Shown piece by piece: positions 50,063 to 59,271 of a DNA stretch of 64,000 nucleotides. Origin of the DNA: Epiperipatus broadwayi. Lineage: Eukaryota; Onychophora; Udeonychophora; Euonychophora; Peripatidae. The stretch covers positions 5,334,001 to 5,398,000 of the forward strand of contig JAQFVV010000013.1 in the NCBI GenBank assembly GCA_028023455.1, in the 5' to 3' direction. The position numbers and the translations under genes were made by a program. The stretch's first letter is position 1. Every line of letters begins with the position of its first letter. The notes under the pieces were generated by a model. The model did no database searches. It was not told where the DNA came from and saw only the letters and a list, made by a program, of their open reading frames with translations.

Positions 50063-50702
50063 CAAGGATGGCCAACTCTGTGCCTGCAGCACATGTGCTC
50101 GCAATTGGTCTTCTAAAAAATACATGTAACATGATTATCTAAAAAGAACATTTTAAACATCATTTCTCAACTTTTTTTTTTAAATGTGTAAAATTAAAAA
50201 ATAAATAATAATAATAATTTTATAATAATAAAAATGTAAAATATTAATATTAATGTACAATCAAATATTGTTCTTGCCTTAACTAACTCTCTTTTTCAGA
50301 TGTCTCTTTCTCAGCATCTTGCTAAATGCGCAAAATCAGCTATATGTCTACTGAGAATTTGTTGTCCTGTATGCCAGTTGAGATTAATGATTTGAATTGC
50401 AAACATTGTCTGTCCAATAGTTGTTTCTCATATTTTGTGAATTTATGATAATTATTTTTTGATAAAAATTGTTTATAACATTTAAAAAAAAGAATTCCAC
50501 TAAAATGTCTGAAGCAAGATCAAGTAAGCAACCTCATTTTTACAGCTTCCAAGAAAAATGATAAGTAGAGTATTGTTTTATGGAAATAAATGGACATGCT
50601 GAATATCTTTTGTGCAATTACAACATAAAAATTAAACAATATAATAGTGAAAGGCATTTTAAAAAGTTGTATAAAGAAATACAGTCTCAACCTTCTCATT
50701 AA
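50063..50702 (+). pseudogene. Decayed hAT transposon with BED-finger transposase start
   Basis: CAAGGATGGCCAACTCTGTG followed by CCTGCAGCACATGTG (50063 on) resembles the start of hAT/Charlie elements. About 440 bp on, an ATG at 50505 opens a frame reading MSEARSSKQPHFYSFQEK, two stops in a row, then VEYCFMEINGHAEYLLCNYN, KIKQYNSERHFKK and a stop at 50700-50702. This fits the N-terminal BED-like finger of ZBED/GTF2IRD2-type hAT proteins. The first cysteine of the CxxC pair and the last histidine are replaced (tyrosines at both places). The catalytic part is not recognisable. Confidence 0.6.
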
Positions 50703-53700
50703 GATGTACCTATTAAAAGATAATAGTTTATTTAATTATATTACAATTTCTTAAATAAATTATTATTTTATTTTAATAAACTAATTATTATACCTTAAAT
50801 ATATTAGTTTTATAATTATATGTATTATAATAGTTTTTGTATTACATTATAATAGTTCACTTTAATTATGTTAATGTTATTTTATCCTATTGGTTTCTAG
50901 CAATCTCTCTTGTTGGAGTCCAGTATTGGAACTCTGGTTTAAATCTCAGAATCATTTTATTTTCATTAGTTGAAAGATAAATGAATACATTTTTAATTAA
51001 CTATCCAGTATTATATAATAATTGAATAGCTAGAGGTTAAAGATCACATTAGTTGATCAGATGATTGTGAATATTTTTACTGAAATAGAATGTTTTTTTT
51101 ATCATTGGTCAGAAAAAATGTTATATTGCTGTAGGCATTGAATCTACGATTATTTTTTTACTTAAAAATTGAATTATAACATTTAAAAAAACAAAAACAT
51201 TATAGCATCAGTTATTTATTTGATAATTTGATACTGATTATAGAAACAGAACTGGTGTCTCTTACTTTTCTATTCAAATATCAATGTGTCTTCTAATTAT
51301 TCAAGAACAAAATAAAACAGTCAATTGTGAAATATCTGAAATACATCAGTAACATATAAAATTATACTGAATCATCAGAATAATCTTTGAAGTACATTTT
51401 TTTTACTATACAATATTATTTTGTATCCATATATTTAGTTTTAAGATTTGGCACATATATTAATAGCAGCTTATATATATATATATTGTGCCATTACAAT
51501 TGAGTCACTAGATAAATTTATAGTAATGTGCATGTAGAAAAGGTAAACCAAAAATCATCATCACAATTTTATATAACCATAAAAGAAGCTGTAGGGCATC
51601 CAAGTTCAAACCCTACCAGATCAAAATTCTAAAGGCTTTAAACAGAGAAAGAATGGGTCAACAATTACATGCTTTACTTGTTTGTGTGTTGATAGAAAGG
51701 TAATACACACATTTAAACTATTTAATATTTAATTTTTTTTTTTAAAAAGCAAAGTTATAATGCATACATATAGGCAATGTATGTGTAAATTATTTAATTG
51801 TTTTATATTTCAAATATTAAACATTTTAACTTTCTTTAAAACTAACCTATGCTTGATCAATTCTAATATTTTATTCTATGCTTTTATTTTTGCTTTTCTT
51901 TAATTATAAGTGGGATTTAAAAGTTACAGATTTAATTAAATAATTGGTTTATAATTCCTAAGCTAGCAATCATATTATTTAAGGTTAGTTTATGAATGAT
52001 TTGAAAGAATGCAGGATGTGTGTACATTACATACAAAAATTTACATTTCCTAAATATTGAAAGAAAAGGAAGTATTAAATCTGTCAAATTATTTTTTTTT
52101 GTACAATTTTTTGTTAAAAGAGGAAATCTGTTTAATCAGATATCGATCTTTGTAGCAATTTTTTTTTGTAAATGATTGTTTCACTTTGGGAGCTTATAAT
52201 GGGTGAAAACTCTAAAAATTAAATTGTCTTATCTCAAGATCTAAAGAAGGAAGCTCAAAGATTTGAAGTGTTACCTGGATGTTAAAAAGAAAAAAAAAAA
52301 CAAAAGAAAGGAAATAAGAATTGAGTCTATTTTTTTTTTAAAACAAAAGTGTCTGAAAAAAGGATTGAACTTTTCAGTTGAAAAATAATATAGTTGAAAA
52401 TAAATTAGAGATCTAATTAAAACAAATTTGTCCAAAAATAGCAAGTGATGCTATCTCTGATTGGTTAAGTTAGCTAAAAATTGGATATAAAAAGCTGTCT
52501 TGAATTATTATTACTATTGTGATTGATTCAGATTATTAAACTATCAAATTTGAATGTTGAAAATATAAGAAATGGCGGGCTAGAAAAATTATATGTATAT
52601 TCCATTTGCTGACCATCTGGAGGAAGCTGCACATCACATAGGAAAGAAAAGATGTGTCTAAAATATTATTCTACACCTTTCAACTGACCAGATAAATAAG
52701 ATGTTTTTAATAGAAGGAAGAAAGCATTCACCTGCATTCAAAGAAGATGAATTAATCTACTGATAAATATTAATCATCAAGTCCAATTAATTGTTACAAC
52801 AACTGATTTTAAACTCAAGAAAATTTATAAATGTGAAAACAACTGCTGTATTTCATCCACATGCTTGACAGGAAGAGAAGAAAAATTAATATAATGATTT
52901 CCAAATTGTCCACTAAAGCAAATAACCTCAATAGAGTCATCATCATTAAATAGTTATACACCTCAAGAAAGAGATTGTTCCCACATAGTAGCTGCAGAAA
53001 TATAGACAAGTTTGAACCCTTGGAAATTCGCCACAAACAAAAGATCGGTAATATGACTTTTTATATCTATTTTCTTTATGATATCAGTCTTAAGAAACAT
53101 TTTAGCGATAAAGTGGTATATTTTATTTAAAGAACTTTTAAAGACTATTCAGATCGATTAAAACAAGAATGTCTTACTAATAATAACTTTGAGCTTCATA
53201 AATGACCTTGAAAGTATGAAAATTATTTGTTTATTAATTTTACAATATTAATGTGTAAAACAATTTTTTTTTATGGTGTTATGATTTTAGTTTTAACTGA
53301 TATATTATTATTATTTTGGTTTTTAATAATATTTTGTTATTATGGGATAAAACACGCACATACATAATAATATTTTTATATGTGTATAATTGGGAGTGAA
53401 TGAGAAATAATGAGTAGTATTAGAATATTAGATTATTTTGTTTCAAGTTCAGTATAGATTTCAGCGCTTGGAAGGGAGGGGGGAGAAAATAATTTAAAAC
53501 TTGTTTCTAAAACTTGCTCTTTCAATTTTACTAACATTTTTTTTTTACATTCTATTTACATGTTGGTTTTTAAAGTATGTGTGCTAATGAGCAGATAATA
53601 TTTTTTTTAAATACTTTTCTCATGGAGTGAAAATCATGGTCAATGTGACGTCCAACTTAATACAAAATACATTTGAAGGGAAAGGGGGAAGAACTTAAAA

Positions 53701-54390
53701 TTAATCTGAGGATTGTTATATAATCAATTATTATTATTATTATTCATGTCAATTTTCATATTATCTAGAAATTTTTATGTATATGTTAGAAATGTAGTAA
53801 TAAATATTATTTTGTTTTATTAAACGAGGCGTATATATTTCATTAAGTGTAGTCTTGGTTAAGTGTGATTATTCATCATCATCAATGGTTGAATATTAGT
53901 TATTTAAGATATAAGTAAATATGCTAAAATTAAGCAATAATTAGGAATTTCTTTATAAAAAATTAGTTTTATGTTTAGGCTTAGTCCTAGAGCTGTAATT
54001 GAAACCCTTGTCATTATCGTTATTATTATCATCATCATCATCGTCATCAACGTTTTAATTAATGAGCTGTTTAACTGTTTAAAGGCCATAAATAAATATT
54101 GATTTTATAATATTTAGTGATCTCTTAGTATTATTATAACCACATCCCATCATCTATTTCATGCAAGGATGAGTGAATTGCCATCCTAAATTAGTTATAT
54201 ATATCTGAGCTAGTGAACTTATAAAAATATTGAAACACATTTGTTATGTTAAGATCTGAGAAATGATTTATGTTCAATGAACTCCACTGTGGTTTAAAGA
54301 TGTTTTACTTTTACCTAACTATTAGTGCTTCTAGTGATATGGCTCAAAAAGCAAAATCTCTCATTTTTATTAGAAATAAAGTACCAAAAA

Positions 54391-54480
54391 GGGATTCAAA
54401 CCCGGTACATGTGAAAGGTTATCAGATATAACCGTGTCTAGATTCAGATAATCTAGTGGCGCCCTGCTAGACCATATTCA
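54391..54480 (-). repeat. tRNA-like segment, possible SINE head
   Basis: Read on the minus strand, GGGTTTGAATCCC (complement of 54391-54403) matches the RNA polymerase III B box (GGTTCRANNCC) at all but one position and is preceded by an acceptor-like ACCTTTCACATGTACC. An A box about 65 bases upstream (TAGCAGGGCGCC) is weak. A TGGCGCCCTG block lies in the same segment. It may be an old tRNA-derived SINE. Confidence 0.3.
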
Positions 54481-54756
54481 CTTAGTATTTGTTTAAACAT
54501 GCACTTAACATCAAACCAAGAAATGAAAGTGGATAAGATCTACTGCCTGTATACCTGAGTTATATTTTATTGAATTACTAGTGTACTCACTTTACGTGAT
54601 TTCATATAATACTTGTTATTAATAATTTGCTCACAATTTGTTTATAATTCTTGATATTTGAACCTTTACTTATGATCATTCTATGGACAACTCAGATATG
54701 GTAATAATATTTTTTTGATTCTTTATTAGGTTACAATATATATATATATATATGGC

Positions 54757-56395
54757 TGCAGAAAGGAGTTTGCTATTAACTGAAAGGAGACCCTTTGATT
54801 CCTCTTGGAGGCCTTAAAGGAACCGAGCAGGGCAAATTCCTAATGTCCACTCCATACGTTCTTGTCGTTGCAGCTGTTATTACTATATGTTTATTCATAT
54901 AGTATACAAACATGGATGGGCTGCTCACCAACACGCATTAGCCAGCGTGGTGAGTTTATTGGCTTTTTACCTCTGAGTTTAAGATCAAGAAACACCATGG
55001 TCTTTCTTCTCAGTGCCTGATAAGGCAGAATGAATGTTTGTGTAAATGATAAAGATTTTTCCCAATTATACAATTATGACAGACAAAAATAAAGCATGGC
55101 CCTTAATCCCAGGAGGCTGTAAAGTCACCAACCAAGGCAGCGGTTGGTGGCCAAAGGCAGAGGGTGCTAAGAATATTTTGGAGGCGGACCCAGGCTGCCA
55201 TTTGATGACGACTTTTTATTTAGGTACTTACAACTGCAGATCACTTTCAAGTGAAGGAAGATTGCAAGAATTAGAAGAACTCTCTTATATTAAATGGGAT
55301 ATTATTGGACTTTGTGAAGTTAGAAGAAAAGGTGAAGAGACAATTGATTTAAAAAGTGGACATATGCTCTATTATAAAGGCACAAATATTGGAAATACAA
55401 GTGGAGTAGGATTCATTATAAATAAAAAGTGGAAGAACAATATTGTGGAGATTGATGGTGTATCAGACAGAGTGGCAAGATTAGTTATACAACTTAATAG
55501 CAGATATCAAATGCAGATAATTCAGGTTTATGCCCCAACAAGTTCTCACAGTGATGAAGTAGTAGAAGATTTTTATATGGATGTACAAAAGGCTTTTGAT
55601 CAGAGTAAACAACATTTTAAAATTGTTATGGGAGATTTTAATGCTAGAGTTGGTAAACAAATGAAAGATGAAAGTGTTGTAGGTAATTTTGGTTATGGTA
55701 ATAGAAATGAGAGAGGACATAGACTTGTGGAGTTTGCAGAGAAGGAAAAACTTTATATTATGAATTCTTTTTTTGAGAAAAATGTTAGAAGGAAATGGAC
55801 ATGGAAGCATCCAAATGAAGGTACAGCAGAATTGGATTATATTTTGACTAACAGGAAATACATATTTCAAGATTGTAATGTTCTTAATAAATTTAACACA
55901 GGAAGTGATCATCGATTAGTAAGGGGTAAGATACATGTTAATGTAAAACTAGAGAGACAAAAATTATTAAGAAAAACTATATTTACAGTTGATATTCCTA
56001 ATCTTCAGAAACATTCTAATGAATTTAAATTAGAACTTACAAATCGGTTTCAAGTATTAGTAGATTTTGAACATGATTCAGATTTGAATGAAATTAATAT
56101 GAAAATAACTGATACACTTTTAAAAACTGCAACAAAGATAGCTGGTAGAAAAAAGCAGCAATTGACTAATAAAATTTCTACTGAGACTAGAGAACTTATG
56201 AAGAAAAGAAGGAATATGAAGATATACAAGAATGATGCATTAAAAAGAATTGAATATCTCGAATTTTGTAAAATGGTGCGGAAAAGAGTTGAAAATGATA
56301 TAAGAAAGTATAACTGTGAACTAGCAAGAAAAGCTGTAGAAGAAAATAAAAGTCTTAAGAATGTAAAACAACATTTTGGTATTGGTAGTGTACCG
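54757..56395 (+). mobile_element. 3'-truncated LINE (RTE/craniofacial-like)
   Basis: The GC-richer sequence from just after an (AT)n run, with GGAGGCCTTAAAGGAACCG and GCATTAGCCAGCGTGG, looks like a LINE 5' region leading to the endonuclease ORF at 55046. LINE-like protein ends near codon 450, about 56395, where an unrelated sequence begins. No reverse transcriptase follows, so the copy was cut at its 3' side, probably by a later rearrangement or insertion, since LINEs normally lose the 5' end. Confidence 0.6.
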
Positions 56396-56455
56396 GTCGA
56401 AAACCACCACCACCTCAAGTCAAATCGAATTCAAACTCAGCTTAACCAAAACTGA
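55046..56455 (+). CDS. LINE AP-like endonuclease (exonuclease/endonuclease/phosphatase fold)
   Basis: A 469-codon ORF. The APE-type endonuclease domain spans about residues 55-300 and has all its landmarks: LGTYNCRSLS (Asn63), IIGLCEVRRKGEE (Glu91), VYAPTSSHSD (Tyr162), VMGDFNARVG (Asp197 and Asn199), AELDYILTN (Asp264) and GSDHRLV (Ser287-Asp288-His289). In LINEs this enzyme nicks the target strand to prime reverse transcription. A basic helical segment (about residues 375-445, KKRRNMK, NDIRKYNCELARK) follows, as in RTE and 'craniofacial development protein 2-like' proteins. The last 20 or so residues are read from foreign sequence. The start at residue 1, 11 or 54 cannot be told apart. The domain itself appears intact, but without RT the element cannot move by itself. 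Confidence 0.85.
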   Translation: MIKIFPNYTIMTDKNKAWPLIPGGCKVTNQGSGWWPKAEGAKNILEADPGCHLMTTFYLGTYNCRSLSSEGRLQELEELSYIKWDIIGLCEVRRKGEETIDLKSGHMLYYKGTNIGNTSGVGFIINKKWKNNIVEIDGVSDRVARLVIQLNSRYQMQIIQVYAPTSSHSDEVVEDFYMDVQKAFDQSKQHFKIVMGDFNARVGKQMKDESVVGNFGYGNRNERGHRLVEFAEKEKLYIMNSFFEKNVRRKWTWKHPNEGTAELDYILTNRKYIFQDCNVLNKFNTGSDHRLVRGKIHVNVKLERQKLLRKTIFTVDIPNLQKHSNEFKLELTNRFQVLVDFEHDSDLNEINMKITDTLLKTATKIAGRKKQQLTNKISTETRELMKKRRNMKIYKNDALKRIEYLEFCKMVRKRVENDIRKYNCELARKAVEENKSLKNVKQHFGIGSVPVENHHHLKSNRIQTQLNQN

Positions 56456-57737
56456 ATTCAAACCCAACTCAACAGCTCAGATAGCAGAAATCGACGGCAC
56501 AGTGCTATGCACCAAGAACTAGCTCCACGGTTGGTGAGGACTAGAGACCCTTTTACTGACACGAATATCAATTAACTTTGACCACTTTTAAATCGAATCA
56601 TATGTATGTTCGGGTTGCCAACACAGACAGCGAGTATTAACATTTAAATAACTATAAAAGAATGATGAACTGAGAAACCAAGTATGTTAGAAATATTTAA
56701 TAAGAATAATAATTTGTTTTGTTCAATAAAATATAGATTGCATTAGTTACCTCTAGTCTTTAAAAGAATTTATAAATATAATAAGAGTGGCGGTCCTTAT
56801 CATATGCCAACAAGAATTACACAACATGGGATTCTATGTCTATGCCCCCAACGAGAAATATAAAGGCAGATAAAGGTATTCATTAAGAACGGAAATGATT
56901 GTTCTAATTTTATTACGGTGGAATGTGAGATTTATTTTCACATTCGGAAATCTATTCACGAAGAGCAAGATACGTATTTTAGGGCATCACTTTAATCTTT
57001 ATTTGAAAACTTATTTAATTAACATATTTGAGAATTGGTTCGACTTTAATTTAAATCACTTCATCACGAATTACGAGTACGGAGCGGATTTTACCGGAAC
57101 AAAGATGCAATGGTACTGACGAATTACAAGGCAGAGAGTAAAATTGACAGATGATCGCTAGTCGATGATCGAAGTCCTATGGCGGCTTGCATTTGGCAAG
57201 TCTTACGCCCTTTGACTAATGAATCGGAAAGGAAGTACTTTCTTCCTCGAGAAATTTAAATAAGAGAATATGATCACCGACCAGCCTAACGGAGCGGAAG
57301 ATGGCCCTACGTCAGCAACATTTGATGATGATGACTTGATAGTCATCGATGAAAAATAAAACCCATGTAGAATGCTCTACGTGATGATTTGACCAATTAA
57401 TTAAAGTCAAACGAGCTTTTATCGAACTATTTTAAAACATTTATAAACTATATTAATTATGCCCTAATATCGTGCCCTTCCTGAATATTAATATAAAATA
57501 ACAAAAGCGGAATTAAAATACATTTAACCCTTTATCGACCCTTTTTGCAATAAAGACCTTTAAGATTATATTTGCATAAATAAATATTAGTGGAACAAGA
57601 AAATCATTTAACATTATTTGAATACATATATATATACTTATAACGTAGATAGGAGCTGGGGACATAGGTGAAACATTGAGCTAATAATTTATTAATAGAT
57701 AAAGGTAAGAAAAAAATAGTAAACCTGTAATATTTTC

Positions 57738-57860
57738 CTTTGACTCGATGACTAATAGAACTTATAAATTTAGCTCTAATGGGCGAGAATTACTATTTGA
57801 AATTAATGTTATATTATTTGCGTGAGGCAAATGGAATCAAAGGGCTCATCGAGTCGAAAG
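57738..57860. repeat. Short inverted repeat (15-bp arms)
   Basis: CTTTGACTCGATGA (57738-57751) pairs with TCATCGAGTCGAAAG (57846-57860) with one bulged base; the interval is about 94 bp. A possible small TIR element. Confidence 0.55.
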
Positions 57861-58478
57861 ATTATTGGCATATAATTTTTAAATACGACATTAATAAAGC
57901 ACACTAATATATATATATTAAACGAACCGCCAGGTAAGAAAAGAAAAAGTTTAAAGACTAGAGATCTAAAGAATTACGCTATAGATTTACAGTAGCATTT
58001 TATAACTAAAAGGTGTTACAAAGATTTACATTAAAGAATAAAAGAGCTCTTAAAAAGAAGGAGTATAAAATAAAGTTCGAACTGGCCAGAAAGTTTAACG
58101 TTCATATTACCATTCCGTGCTTGTCCTTAAGTTACTCCTCCAAGTTGTTGAAACGTAGGCATCATTGGTTAACTACTGGAGTAGTATTTTAGTAGCTTTC
58201 ATTATTTTAGCAGAATGATCGGTCCGGAAAACGGTTCAGCAGCTCCATTGAAGATTTCTAGGGACTTTAGGAACCGTAGCCAGATTCCTGATGTTCTAGC
58301 CCTCTATCATGATGAAATACAATTTTTTATACGCACAGAGTTCACTGCACTACTCTACAACAAAGCTAGTCTTTTTCTTTACTTTTCAGGGCTATATATC
58401 TACTGTTCACTGATGCCTCCGGCTAGCGCTCATTTTATTATCAATCTGGTTTTTTTTTATAATTAGTTGTTTTCAGAA

Positions 58479-58649
58479 ACATTCCTTCGATAAGGCTTTC
58501 AAACTAATTTTTGAATTCCTTTCCTAATTAGAAAATGAATTCTTAAAGTCTGAAATGATTTTAATTAAAAATTGAATTCTTATCTTTTTTTTTTATTAAT
58601 AAAACTTTACTGTTGTTTTTGAGAATTTGAAAGCCTTTGGAAGGAATGT
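58479..58649. repeat. Inverted repeat (24-bp arms) around AT-rich loop
   Basis: ACATTCCTTCGATAAGGC... (58479-58503) is complementary, with two small mismatches, to TTTGAAAGCCTTTGGAAGGA.. (58626-58649). The loop of about 122 bp contains repeated GAATTC-centred palindromes. MITE-like, no ORF. Confidence 0.65.
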
Positions 58650-58964
58650 AGCTTTTAATCACAAAACTTTACAAATTATTTAAAAGTAAAAAAAAACAAG
58701 TATTCCCGACGCAATGAAACTTCCGAACAATTATATATATTTAATATTTACAAACATATATACGCACAATCCAGGCAATTTAATATATGTAAATTCATGA
58801 ACATTTTATCATAAATTTATTTAGAGAATTAATCCAATTTAAACTAAACTAATTAATTTTACTACGTATTTGAAACAAGTTATTCATTATGGAAATTAGC
58901 GTGGATTGAACGTATAAAGCCCCATTGCATCGGAAATTTAAAGTTAGTATTAGGGTAAATAACA

Positions 58965-59010
58965 TGAAGCTAGGATCGAACTCAGATCCGACTGCTTCAT
59001 TTCTTTTCAC
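58965..59010 (-). repeat. tRNA-like B-box segment, possible SINE remnant
   Basis: The minus strand reads GCAGTCGGATCTGAGTTCGA then TCCTAGC, which resembles a tRNA arm with GAGTTCGATCC. The upstream half of a tRNA is not recognisable and no terminator is visible, so this is not called as a tRNA gene. Confidence 0.3.
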
Positions 59011-59271
59011 TTCAAAAAAAAACAATGAAAAAAAATGACTTTACTTACGCAGGATATAGTTGCATAAGTGTATAGACTCTGGGAGAACAGCGTGAGTGTG
59101 AATAATATAACCTGCCCAAGCTACAAATTATACATGTCTCACTACGATCAACTTTTTTGAATATTCCGCTTATAATAAGTTTAAAAAAAATCGGTCCGTT
59201 TATCAAGTCTCATTTCCCTATGGTTGTGTCAGTCAGTCATCTGTATATATATCTGTCATTTAATGGATGTC

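Larger units (their letters stand above)
48140..54756. other. IFT80 upstream intron or 5' region
   Basis: No IFT80 exon was found here. Apart from a decayed hAT transposase (50063-50702) and a tRNA-like segment (54391-54480) it holds AT-rich sequence with homopolymers, a (TA)n run near 51473 and a (TCA)n run near 54030. Around 52800-52860 a KTTAVFHPHA-like string may be the trace of an integrase, but it is too decayed to call. Confidence 0.6.
56396..59271. other. Non-coding interval between LINE fragment and Gypsy element
   Basis: Composition is mixed and richer in GC than the introns. It contains two inverted repeats (57738-57860 and 58479-58649) and a B-box-like site near 58970. Short ORFs (56895-57119 and 58215-58466) show no domain. 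A copy of the Gypsy 3' LTR would be expected in the last kilobase, but no sequence matching the region upstream of Gag was found. Confidence 0.6.

Noticed and set aside
51580-51620. tRNA gene or SINE at AAGTTCAAACCC
   Set aside because: The B-box-like match is poor at its 3' end and there is no A box, cloverleaf or T-run terminator.
52800-53040. Gypsy integrase fragment
   Set aside because: A KTTAVFHPHA-like string resembles the TTAYHPQ motif of integrases, but the frame is broken on both sides and no D or E motif could be found.
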